NCBI GenBank assembly: GCA_002746535.1
Contig: NVWA01000088.1
Span: 1-33,074 of the forward strand
Reading direction: 5' to 3'
Length of the DNA stretch: 33,074 bases
DNA from: Planctomycetota bacterium
Lineage (GTDB): Bacteria > Planctomycetota > GCA-2746535
Shown here: positions 1-7,360 of the stretch, piece by piece
Layout: each line of letters starts with the position of its first letter
Numbering within the stretch: position 1 is the stretch's first letter
The notes under the pieces: model-generated
What the model was told of the DNA's origin: nothing
What the model saw: the letters and a program-made list of their open reading frames with translations, nothing else
Database searches by the model: none
Made by a program: the position numbers and the translations under genes

Positions 1-95
1 GTCGGAGGTATTTTGCCCAATTTTAAAAAACTAAAAATGTGAACAATAATTTTGCGTCTTCATTTAAATTGCTTGATTACTTATAAGACTCTTTG

Positions 96-545
96 TTAGC
101 AAGACTGTGTCAAGTAGATTTCATTGTCTTCACCAAAACCATCATGACCATTTAAAGTAAAAGAAGCTGGATAAACCCAACCACCTGCTTTCCACCAAGA
201 TTCTGTAAACCATTGTTTTACTAAATTTACTTGAAGGTCTGGAATACTGAACTCATCAAAATAGCTCGCAACATCAATTAGTGGTAAATCGTCTATATAT
301 TTAGCAAAACTGCAAGATGACGTTTTTATACCTGACCAGTATAATGAAATTGATACATAACCATCAGCGTACTCATCTGGGAACACAGTGATCTCTGCTA
401 TACTTTCACCAGAAGGAATAGGTTTTTTAATAAATTCTTGAAGTTCATCAATTAGTTCATTTGAGTGTCTTTCGAGCTCTTGTATGTACACGTTCTTTAT
501 AGAGTCAAAGGGCATATTTTCTGGAAGACTTTTCCGCTTTGTCAT
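96..545 (-). CDS. Hypothetical protein, 149 aa
   Basis: I do not recognise this family. The product is a small acidic soluble protein with no signal peptide or membrane segment. Its N-terminal third is helical and charged (residues 15-45), and its C-terminal third is rich in Trp, Gly and Phe (WFTESWWKAGGW near residue 115). It starts at an ATG with only a weak GGGA ribosome site 11 bases upstream. It stands alone, with about 290 non-coding bases between it and the next gene on the same strand. The compact acidic build resembles many orphan or immunity-like small proteins, but nothing here supports a specific role. Confidence 0.55.
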   Translation of the reverse strand: MTKRKSLPENMPFDSIKNVYIQELERHSNELIDELQEFIKKPIPSGESIAEITVFPDEYADGYVSISLYWSGIKTSSCSFAKYIDDLPLIDVASYFDEFSIPDLQVNLVKQWFTESWWKAGGWVYPASFTLNGHDGFGEDNEIYLTQSC

Positions 546-837
546 TAAGTATTTCCCGTATTGCTAATGATAGAGATAACTGGCACTTTGCGACAACCAT
601 TGTTGCGTAGTGGGGGTTAAAATAATCCTTTTCAACTCATAACTTATAAGATAAAACTTTATATTTTATAATATTCTTAATTTACCAATCTAAATTGATT
701 AATATTAATTTGATTCAATTGTTTATTCGGGATCTTCTGAATAATTAATTCTTTCTTTGATTGAGCAAAATTTTCAAAAACAGTTCAGTTGTCAAACAGT
801 ATTTGAGTTATCTCTAAAATTGAAATGTTGAAAATGG
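546..837. other. Non-coding stretch
   Basis: No convincing ORF or RNA gene. It holds a short imperfect palindrome around 588-608 and a 6-base stem (TTATTC/GAATAA) at 722-743. Neither is followed by a T-tract suited to a terminator for the dehydrogenase gene that ends at 838. Confidence 0.4.
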
Positions 838-1818
838 CTATAATTTTCCGGATATCTGCATCCAGTTGATGCATGTTTTTATCATGCCTTCCAAATTTTG
901 TTTTTCTGGATCATATCCAATTTCATTTTTGGCCTTTCGGCTAAAATAAGGATTTATCTCAACCTCACCTTTGCCAACAAGCTCCACAACTTCTGGTGTC
1001 ATGTCGATTTTGTTTCCAACGATTTTAGAATACAAAAATGCAATATTGGATACAATTTTTAAAACTATATATGGCGCGGGTTTTATTTTCTTTTTTAAAC
1101 CTAAAATCTTTCCACCCGTATTGGCAAAATCTGCCCAAGTTGAATAGACACCACCCAAAACATAATGCTCACAGCTTTTACCTTTTTCATAAGCATTCAG
1201 ATGAGCTTTTGCAATTTCTGTAGCATCGCAAAATACAAAATTACCTGGAAATATTCTTTTTAGCTTTTTCTCTTTGAGAAGTTTAAATATGCTTGAATAA
1301 TTGCCATAGTCATATTTCCCAACAACAATAATGGGATGTAGAATAACAAAATCGAGCCCATCTTTAATTTTATTGTAAAGTTCTATTTCAGCCAATCTTT
1401 TGGTTCTTACGTAACCTGATTTTATTTTACCACAGCGCTCTTTATCTTTAAAGTGAGACGTCATAGTTGCCCCAGTTGAAGTAAAAATAAATCTTTTTGT
1501 TTTTTTCTCTAAAGCTACTTCAGCTAAATATCTAGTTCCTAATACATTATCATTCCACTGCTCTTTTTGATCTCTTGGATCATGACTAAGATTTGCTGCC
1601 ACATGAAAGATAGCATCTAAGCCAAAAGGTATAGCATTTAAAACAGATGTTTTATTTTTTAAATCTACTACTTGAGTTTTAACATTACAGCCTTTAAGTT
1701 TTGAAAGATCAGAGGATTCTCTATGGAGAACAATTATTTCCCAATTTTCTTTTTCTAATATATCTACAAGATTTCGTCCAACACAGCCAGTACCCCCAGT
1801 AATAACAGCTTTTTTCAT
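838..1818 (-). CDS. NAD(P)-dependent epimerase/dehydratase (extended SDR family)
   Basis: Predicted oxidoreductase of the extended short-chain dehydrogenase family, of the dihydroflavonol-reductase/3-beta-HSD-like type. The nucleotide-binding motif TGGTGCVG is at residues 7-14, a VAANLS segment follows the fourth strand near 73-78, and the catalytic Tyr-x-x-x-Lys pair is Y136/K140 (YVRTK), preceded by a Ser/Thr-rich STGAT segment. The length of 326 aa is normal. The ATG overlaps the stop of the upstream PP-loop gene in an ATGA arrangement (1815-1818), so the two are very probably translated together. The substrate cannot be read from the sequence; sugar nucleotides, lipids and polyketide-like ketones are all handled by this family. 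Its position downstream of an N-acyl amino acid synthase suggests, by inference only, tailoring of an acylated product. Confidence 0.85.
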   Translation of the reverse strand: MKKAVITGGTGCVGRNLVDILEKENWEIIVLHRESSDLSKLKGCNVKTQVVDLKNKTSVLNAIPFGLDAIFHVAANLSHDPRDQKEQWNDNVLGTRYLAEVALEKKTKRFIFTSTGATMTSHFKDKERCGKIKSGYVRTKRLAEIELYNKIKDGLDFVILHPIIVVGKYDYGNYSSIFKLLKEKKLKRIFPGNFVFCDATEIAKAHLNAYEKGKSCEHYVLGGVYSTWADFANTGGKILGLKKKIKPAPYIVLKIVSNIAFLYSKIVGNKIDMTPEVVELVGKGEVEINPYFSRKAKNEIGYDPEKQNLEGMIKTCINWMQISGKL

Positions 1819-2855
1819 AATAGTTCCCCCTTGAGATTATATATGACAATATCATTTAAATTTAAATTTAGTTTCGCAAGTGTTTTATTGATATCAGAAT
1901 TAAGAATTCCTTTTTTAGCCATGAATTCCAGCAATTCAAAATTGTATAACCACACCTTTCTCTTGCTTTTTCCTTCACGAATCATTTGAGAAAATTCTGG
2001 TTCAAAACTACAATAGCCAATATTAAGAAAATCCATGGCACACATAGGCATGATAAGCTCATTATTGCTGATTACAGGATTATCAGAACCTGGTAGCATT
2101 AATTTTTTTTCTTTTACTTCTTTTCTTATCTCAAATTCGTTTGTATGCCAGGCGGCTAATGGGAAAACCGTTGGTGGGCAACCTTCTTTCTCTTGAATAA
2201 AACTTTCAAGATTTAGAATTTGGTTGACCTGTACCCATGATAAACCACCGACAACACAAGGTATATCCATTTGTTTTGCTATTTGCGTTCCAATTTCAAA
2301 TATCATATTACCATCAGTAAAATCAACTACCCCCGCACTACCCTGACCATTCAAGTTTAGAAATGCTTTGCGAAATTCTTTTTTAAAATCATTTACATTT
2401 GAATTAGATACAATCAGATCGACTTTAAGCTTGTCGGCAACATGATAAGCATTTGAAAGAGCATATGGACTTGAAAATCCGTTATTAACAAATAGGCAAA
2501 GAATATTCAGTAATGGAAATTCTTGTTGTAATCTATTTAAAATATAGGCACTGTCTTTCCCACCACTTAACATAAGTAAAACGTGATATATTTTTTTCTT
2601 TTTTATAGAAGTTAAAAAGCTATTAAATTCAGATTTATTTTGAAGCTGTATTTCTTTTTTTATATCAGGATTTTCAGTCTTCTGTTGATAATCAATACAT
2701 AACTTGCAGGTACCATTCTTTAAAGCAGTAAAATTTTCTGAAGCCAAGCATTTATTACAGCGCTTGGACTTCTTTATAAAGTTTCGAAGAAACCACCAAC
2801 AATAAGTTGAGATGAAAACAAATAATTTATTTTTATCAAAAGTAGATTTTTGCAT
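1815..2855 (-). CDS. PP-loop ATPase, N-acetyl sugar amidotransferase-like (WbpG/PseA-type)
   Basis: Adenylating N-type ATP pyrophosphatase. The PP-loop LSGGKDS is at residues 96-102. Four cysteines, C33/C36 and C50/C53, form a zinc-knuckle-like CxxC...CxxC ahead of it, as in the amidotransferases that convert a sugar carbonyl to an amidine in surface-glycan synthesis (WbpG, PseA). Those enzymes use ammonia from a glutaminase partner; no HisH/HisF-like partner is in this window, so the nitrogen or sulfur donor is open. N-terminal residues 10-26 are aromatic and basic and may touch the membrane. The start has a poor ribosome site. The gene follows the FeeM-like gene at 3058-3828 by about 200 bases on the same strand and overlaps the dehydrogenase by 4 bases. 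The exact substrate is unknown. Confidence 0.8.
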   Translation of the reverse strand: MQKSTFDKNKLFVFISTYCWWFLRNFIKKSKRCNKCLASENFTALKNGTCKLCIDYQQKTENPDIKKEIQLQNKSEFNSFLTSIKKKKIYHVLLMLSGGKDSAYILNRLQQEFPLLNILCLFVNNGFSSPYALSNAYHVADKLKVDLIVSNSNVNDFKKEFRKAFLNLNGQGSAGVVDFTDGNMIFEIGTQIAKQMDIPCVVGGLSWVQVNQILNLESFIQEKEGCPPTVFPLAAWHTNEFEIRKEVKEKKLMLPGSDNPVISNNELIMPMCAMDFLNIGYCSFEPEFSQMIREGKSKRKVWLYNFELLEFMAKKGILNSDINKTLAKLNLNLNDIVIYNLKGELL

Positions 2856-2913
2856 TTTAAATTGATTCCAGTAAGGATTAATAATTTAAGGTACATTTTT
2901 CATTATTTTTTAG

Positions 2914-2951
2914 ACTGCTGAGCTCTATAAACAAGTCCAAGAAACAGCAGT
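2914..2951 (-). other. Stem-loop between synthase and PP-loop genes
   Basis: A 7-base inverted repeat (ACTGCTG at 2914-2920, CAGCAGT at 2945-2951) with a 24-base loop. In the direction of transcription it is followed by A-rich rather than T-rich sequence, so it does not look like an intrinsic terminator. It may be an mRNA processing or stability element in an operon joining the two genes. Confidence 0.3.
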
Positions 2952-3057
2952 TAAACAATTCAGATGTCAAATTTCTTTTGATAAAAGAATTAGTTTTTTG
3001 TTTATGCATATGTGGGCTATCTCTCCGTAATTATCAAAAAATCCTTATTTATTCTTG

Positions 3058-3828
3058 TTAATATATTTTTTCAAAATGTTTCAACTGTGATGATTTAAAT
3101 TCTTTTACAGAAATAAACTGTTTATATAATGTTTTTGATTTAGAGATATTTCTATCTAAAATTGTTTTTTCAACTAGATCTAAATCAAGGATTAATAATT
3201 CTGCTGGTGCTCCGCCTACTTTATCATAATATTTCACAGAGCCTATTTTTTCAAATAATAATTTTTTTTGATAAAACATAACATGTCTTGGGTTTACAGT
3301 AATTATGAAATGAGTTGAATTTTTACTCCCCTTGGAATATAAGTACGCTTGATTAAATAATTTGACGAGAATGGTCGTAGAAAAACGAGCACTTTTTAGA
3401 ATACCTAATGACGTGATCTCCGTTAGCGTATTATTTGCTCTAATCCTTGAAAGTTCCTTTTCATATAGTTCATTCGCGGGTAACCCAAATTCACTGTCAA
3501 GAATAAGAGTTAAAGCACCAACAACTATATTGTTATCCATGGCGACGACGACGATAGATTCGTCTAGAAGGTCATAAACTGAATACCACATTTCAGAGGC
3601 GTTTTTTTCTGTAAATCCTTTTTCTAAATAGGTCTGATATATTAGTCGATATGCTTCTTCTTTTAAATTTTGGTCTTTAGCAATTTTTATTTCAATATCT
3701 TGGTGATTTGTTGCTCTAACATTATTTGATCTTGGAAACTGATTGAATTTTTCAATAACCTGGGAAACCTTTGAAGGTTTACGTTGTGTCGTTATGCTTT
3801 TTGATTGATCTTTATTTGATGTGGTCAT
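3058..3828 (-). CDS. FeeM-like N-acyl amino acid synthase (copy 1)
   Basis: Acyltransferase of the GNAT-fold FeeM family. Known members join a long-chain acyl group from acyl carrier protein to an amino acid amine and are structurally close to acyl-homoserine lactone synthases. The basic N-terminus (1-45) is variable. The core runs from about residue 46 to 215, with EITSLGI (137-143, equivalent to the usual AEVSRLA), the signature VNPRHVMFY (178-186) leading to LLFEKIG, and GAPAELL (207-213). The length of 256 aa is typical. The ATG has a strong GGAGG ribosome site. The gene diverges from the sigma-54 activator at 4255; a sigma-54 promoter at 4125-4140 points toward it. Amino acid and acyl specificity cannot be read. 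A decayed duplicate lies at 8850-9613 and a divergent paralogue at 15653-16471. Confidence 0.85.
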   Translation of the reverse strand: MTTSNKDQSKSITTQRKPSKVSQVIEKFNQFPRSNNVRATNHQDIEIKIAKDQNLKEEAYRLIYQTYLEKGFTEKNASEMWYSVYDLLDESIVVVAMDNNIVVGALTLILDSEFGLPANELYEKELSRIRANNTLTEITSLGILKSARFSTTILVKLFNQAYLYSKGSKNSTHFIITVNPRHVMFYQKKLLFEKIGSVKYYDKVGGAPAELLILDLDLVEKTILDRNISKSKTLYKQFISVKEFKSSQLKHFEKIY

Positions 3829-3949
3829 AAATAATATCCTCCAAAGTTATGTTCCTTTATTATATAAGTGCAGACGATATGCTCTGTGTTGCCGATCTTT
3901 TCATTTATTTTTTAATAATGATAAAATTAAAAATCTAATTTTCGAATTG
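3075..3949. repeat. Segmental duplication, copy A (synthase gene plus leader)
   Basis: This stretch is closely similar at the DNA level to 8862-9734, with uninterrupted identities of more than 40 bases within the coding region. Similarity continues upstream of the start codon through a shared leader block (3868-3892, matching 9653-9676) and then stops inside the small ORF at 3901-4089. The duplicate therefore lacks the sigma-54 promoter found here. Confidence 0.85.
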
Positions 3950-4089
3950 CCAAGACCAACCACAATATTCGATTTATTACTTGTCACATAATAAACTGAG
4001 TTGGAATTATTAATTAGTTGATTTCTAACGTGTATAAAATAATTTTTTATAGTAGTTGAATCAATACATGAAGTTTTATAAAATATCAT
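3901..4089 (-). CDS. Possible small leader ORF, 62 aa
   Basis: A short ORF lying between the predicted sigma-54 start point (about 4114) and the FeeM-like gene. Its ATG is about 25 bases from that start point. The product is a basic peptide with a hydrophobic C-terminal helix (KIRFLILSLLKNK). The duplicate locus near 9690-9734 keeps a version of this C-terminus in the same frame (KIRLLIISLLKKY), which hints at coding constraint, but only through the duplicated DNA. There is no good ribosome site and no counterpart at the second module, where the promoter is only about 20 bases from the synthase. It may be a real small peptide or simply a 5' leader. Confidence 0.3.
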   Translation of the reverse strand: MIFYKTSCIDSTTIKNYFIHVRNQLINNSNSVYYVTSNKSNIVVGLGNSKIRFLILSLLKNK

Positions 4090-4124
4090 ATCATTAGTCT
4101 CACTTTTAGTTTAAATCTTATTTA

Positions 4125-4140
4125 AGCAATCCTAAGGCCA
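4125..4140 (-). promoter_or_regulatory. Sigma-54 promoter for the copy 1 synthase
   Basis: Read on the minus strand, this is TGGCCT-TAGGA-TTGCT. The invariant GG and GC are separated by exactly 10 bases, as in the sigma-54 consensus TGGCAC-N5-TTGCW. The start point would be near 4114, leading into the small ORF and then the FeeM-like gene. The neighbouring activator carries the sigma-54 contact motif, which supports the call. Confidence 0.8.
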
Positions 4141-4204
4141 CATTTGCATAAAGTCATAACATATTGAAATAAATGGAGATAAAAAATAGTTGAAATTAGT
4201 AAGG

Positions 4205-4216
4205 TAATTAGTATCA
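4205..4216 (+). promoter_or_regulatory. Candidate activator-binding site, TAATTAGTATCA
   Basis: An identical 12-base sequence occurs at the second module (16585-16596). In both it begins about 65 bases upstream of the sigma-54 -24 element and ends 37-38 bases before the activator start codon. That position suits an upstream activator site for the synthase promoter and possible autoregulation. Further TTAGTA-like repeats surround it at 4195-4245. Confidence 0.5.
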
Positions 4217-4254
4217 GTTAAAGTTAGTAACCATACTTAACTAATGAGAGAAAT

Positions 4255-6537
4255 ATGAGAGAAATTCAAAATACATCTCATTCAAAAATAATTAATGGCT
4301 TTTTTAATTCTAAAGAAAGCATCGCTGATATTGCTAAAGCCTGTGATGCTGCTGATGCTTATGCAAGAGCTATTATTTCCATCCATGATTTTTCACATAA
4401 CAAATCGTTTTTTTTAAAAACTGAAATGGAAGTAGAGAAATTAATATATGGAAAAAATACTTCAAATCATGAAATTACTCAACTCTTAACTTTATTTTGG
4501 ATTACTACTTTAGTGTCTAATGAAAAAATCAATAAGGCCACCAAATTATTTTCCTTTGCATCATCTATATTCAAAAATAATAGCAGGAAAGAAATGAGAT
4601 CTGCTTTATTTGTTACTGAAGGGTACCTTGAAAGTTCTAAAGGAAATAAAACACATCGGATAAAGTGCTTTGACAATGCGATTAAAAATTGCAATAAAGG
4701 TTCCCCATTTTTTTTTAAAACGTTATCTAGTTGTAGAACTTTTTATGCGGAGCTAGGTAGATTAGTAGATTATAAAAAAAAATACTCATCCATTGATTTA
4801 TTATTAGAAAGAGAATGGCATGATTCTATTTTCATATCGGACATCATCAATGATATCGAGACATGCAAAAGAAAAATAACATTTTCTGATTTAAAAACAT
4901 TGAGTGATAAGCTGAAGCCTTCTGAAAGATATTTGATGCAAAAACTCGAAGCTACAGCATACCTTGTAAATGACCAATTAAAAGAGTTTGAAGAATTAAA
5001 CCCAGTAGGTAAAGGCGATTATAGTATATCTACTTACTTTCTTTTGAAAAATGAAAAGTTAAAAGCTCTTGAGTTAATCAAAGATCATATTAAAGCTACA
5101 GGTAAATTAAATTCACCCGCAGGATTGATTTACCGTGCCCCTATAAGGGCAGAGCTTGTTAATGGAAATCACGAAGCAGCATTCCAATTATTACAAAAAA
5201 TCATTGATTCTGGAGGATGGCATTATTCTGATGATTTCTGTTTAGCTAGAATTGAATTACTTAAAAATAACCCCACAGCAGCCGTAAAATATTTTAGTAG
5301 TGCTTACCATTGGTGCAACTACTATGAAGCTACAAAGCGATTAGAATTTGAAATTAGTTTATCTTATGAGATCAAGCCAAAAGATTTATGGTATTTATCT
5401 CAAAACATTAGTAAAAAAGAAAATAAATCCCTTCAAATAAGAAGTCTAACTCACTTTTTAAAAGATGAAATTAGCTTAAAAGGAATTAAAAGATTAATTG
5501 GCGAGAGTCAGTCAATCGTAGGATTACGAAAAACTATAAAAAAGTATGCTTCACTGAAATCAAGTATTTTAATTACTGGTGAAACAGGAGTGGGTAAAGA
5601 TGTAGTGGCCAAATCACTACACGAAGAATCTATTCGAAAAGGCGAACCATTTATTCCTATCAATTGTGCTTCCATAACAGAATCATTATTACAATCAGAA
5701 TTATTTGGACATGAATCAGGTGCATTCACTGGAGCTGTAAGCAAAAGGATAGGCGTTTTCGAAGCTACAGGCAAAGGCACGCTCTTCCTTGATGAAATTG
5801 GCGAAATTTCATCTTCTGTACAAAAGATATTATTAAGGGTACTCGAATCAAACGAAATACGTCCTGTAGGAAGTAACAAACCAAAAAAAATATCTTGTCG
5901 TATAATTTTTGCTACCAATGCACCATTAGAGCAATTAGTTGATGATGGTACCTTCAGAAAAGATCTATATTATCGAATAAAAAAGCTGGAAATCATAATT
6001 ATTCCTTTAAGAGAAAGACCAAAAGACATATTGCCATTAGTATATAATTTCTTGACAATATTAAGAACTGATAGACAAACTCCTAAGTTATCAAAGGAGC
6101 TTGAAGAAAATTTATTATCGTATTCTTGGCCTGGAAATGTTAGAGAACTAAAAAATGAAATTGATAAAATGAGATTATTAAAATCAGAAAGTTTAATCTT
6201 TGAGAAAGATGACTTTTCCCTTAGCGACAAAACAAAAATAAAAAAACTGACACCGTTAGATCATAATAATAAAAATAACGAACAAATCGATGAAGATTAT
6301 GACCAAAAACAATTTGTAAAAATTGCAATTAGAGGAAACTCATCATTACGAAGATTACAAAGGATAAAAAAATTATTCATCAATAATAACGAATTAACTA
6401 GAGCTGAAATTTCTAAAATAATTGATGTTTCTTCAAAGACAATTGGTACAGATTTAAAAATTTTAATGAGTGAAAACTTCGTAATAAAAATTAAGCCAAC
6501 AAAATCTACAAGATCTCATTACTATCAATTAAAATAA
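4255..6537 (+). CDS. Sigma-54 activator with TPR-like N-terminus and winged-helix C-terminus (module 1)
   Basis: Bacterial enhancer-binding protein that remodels sigma-54 RNA polymerase by ATP hydrolysis. Residues 1-400 form a helical, TPR-like region in place of the usual response-regulator receiver, PAS or GAF domain. The AAA+ domain spans about 412-645: Walker A GETGVGKD (442-449), sigma-54 contact loop GAFTGA (489-494), Walker B LFLDEIGE (510-517), arginine-finger segment FRKDLYYRI (567-575) and WPGNVREL (625-632). The C-terminus (about 695-760) is a winged helix (LTRAEISKIIDVSSKTIGTD) like DeoR/HTH_11 domains rather than the normal Fis-type helix-turn-helix. The ATG is inside a tandem ATGAGAGAAAT duplication. 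It diverges from the synthase, so its target is very likely the promoter at 4125-4140. A truncated paralogue lies at 16634-18934. Confidence 0.88.
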   Translation: MREIQNTSHSKIINGFFNSKESIADIAKACDAADAYARAIISIHDFSHNKSFFLKTEMEVEKLIYGKNTSNHEITQLLTLFWITTLVSNEKINKATKLFSFASSIFKNNSRKEMRSALFVTEGYLESSKGNKTHRIKCFDNAIKNCNKGSPFFFKTLSSCRTFYAELGRLVDYKKKYSSIDLLLEREWHDSIFISDIINDIETCKRKITFSDLKTLSDKLKPSERYLMQKLEATAYLVNDQLKEFEELNPVGKGDYSISTYFLLKNEKLKALELIKDHIKATGKLNSPAGLIYRAPIRAELVNGNHEAAFQLLQKIIDSGGWHYSDDFCLARIELLKNNPTAAVKYFSSAYHWCNYYEATKRLEFEISLSYEIKPKDLWYLSQNISKKENKSLQIRSLTHFLKDEISLKGIKRLIGESQSIVGLRKTIKKYASLKSSILITGETGVGKDVVAKSLHEESIRKGEPFIPINCASITESLLQSELFGHESGAFTGAVSKRIGVFEATGKGTLFLDEIGEISSSVQKILLRVLESNEIRPVGSNKPKKISCRIIFATNAPLEQLVDDGTFRKDLYYRIKKLEIIIIPLRERPKDILPLVYNFLTILRTDRQTPKLSKELEENLLSYSWPGNVRELKNEIDKMRLLKSESLIFEKDDFSLSDKTKIKKLTPLDHNNKNNEQIDEDYDQKQFVKIAIRGNSSLRRLQRIKKLFINNNELTRAEISKIIDVSSKTIGTDLKILMSENFVIKIKPTKSTRSHYYQLK

Positions 6538-6873
6538 AAAATATTCATATAAGTGAACACGAGAAGTTTTTAACGATGATTTTATACGCTCTAAGCCTCT
6601 AGAAATTTGAGTGCGAATTGTCTTCTCAGGCTTCGCTAAAATTTTTGAAACTTCTTTGGTACTCAAACCTTCCACTATCTTCATGTAGATAGGTTCTCTA
6701 TAGCATGGTGGTAGTAAACTTAAATAACTCTCGATGACTTGCTTTTGCTTTTCATCATTTTCCAATGATTTAACCTCATGATATTCAATTTTAATGGCTT
6801 GAGATTCTTTTGATGATCGCGTTTTATCAGAACTTAATCGATCTAGTTCTCTAAGTGAAACTATACTAAGGAA
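6529..6873 (-). pseudogene. 5'-truncated ECF sigma factor remnant (sigma region 4)
   Basis: The frame is open from an in-frame stop near 6874-6876 to 6529. It begins in what looks like the linker after region 2 (LRELDRLSSDK) and continues through a clear sigma-70 region 4: LPPCYREPIYMKIVEGLSTKEVSKILAKP then KTIRTQISRGLERIKSSL. Region 2 is absent and no good start codon or ribosome site is present; the only in-frame start near region 4 is a TTG at 6765. Its 3' end overlaps the 3' end of the sigma-54 activator gene by 9 bases in a tail-to-tail arrangement. Most likely a dead fragment of an ECF gene related to the one at 7333-8826; a free region-4 protein is less likely. Confidence 0.65.
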
Positions 6874-6906
6874 TCAAGATCGAAGAGACCCTTCTTCTTT
6901 ATCTTT

Positions 6907-7155
6907 TTAATGCGTTTTAATTACATCGAGTATTAAGCTTTTTTCAGCTCGCCTTATAAAATAATGTTTTAAAGGGCAATAATTAAAAACCCCTGTAAAG
7001 ATTAGATAAATACCAATCAATATTGATCCAGCAAAAAATAGTTCAGAAAAAAGAACACCTCCGAAAAGATTTAAAATTACACCAAGTCCAATAAGTTGAT
7101 TCGATAACATATCAATACGTTGTAATTCTTTATTATTATTATTTTTAATCTTCAT
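6907..7155 (-). CDS. DUF2892 (YgaP-like) inner membrane protein
   Basis: 82 aa with two hydrophobic helices (about 19-36 and 40-58) joined by a short turn, then the family hallmark TGVFNYCPLKHYF (54-66), equivalent to the TGxxGxCPLYxxLG end of DUF2892/YgaP membrane domains. The function of stand-alone members is not established; in YgaP the domain anchors a rhodanese. It starts at an ATG. It lies between a sigma factor remnant and an intact sigma factor gene on the same strand, with no obvious operon partner. Confidence 0.75.
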   Translation of the reverse strand: MKIKNNNNKELQRIDMLSNQLIGLGVILNLFGGVLFSELFFAGSILIGIYLIFTGVFNYCPLKHYFIRRAEKSLILDVIKTH

Positions 7156-7326
7156 ACTGAATCCAATTTAAAAGTGATATATTAATAAGTTTATTTAGTA
7201 CTCACCTAAAGGAATTGACTATATAAAATGGATCTATCTTTTTGTCTTTCCCACTTTAGATTCAAATTTTATTATCATGCACACTATTTCAACCATACTT
7301 TTATCTCCAAGTATTGGCCCAGAAAA

Positions 7327-7360
7327 TCGTATTTATTCTTGTGGATATATTTTTTCAAAG
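7327..7360. repeat. Tail of a FeeM-like gene captured by the sigma gene
   Basis: On the minus strand this block (CA-TTTGAAAAAATATAT--ACAAGAATAAATA) matches the 3' end of the copy 1 synthase (about 3047-3079) at about 30 of 33 positions and in the same reading frame. In the synthase it encodes HFEKIY followed by a stop, then Gln-Glu-stop untranslated; here the stop is replaced by Pro, so translation continues to PQE and stop. The duplicated synthase at 8850-9613 lacks exactly this tail. Confidence 0.7.

Noticed and set aside
588..608. Integron attC-like palindrome next to the small hypothetical gene
   Set aside because: The arms match only imperfectly and no GTTRRRY core sites or integrase are visible.
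5508..5918. Long antisense ORFs inside the activator genes
   Set aside because: They are mirror frames of the conserved AAA+ coding sequence and have no protein character of their own.
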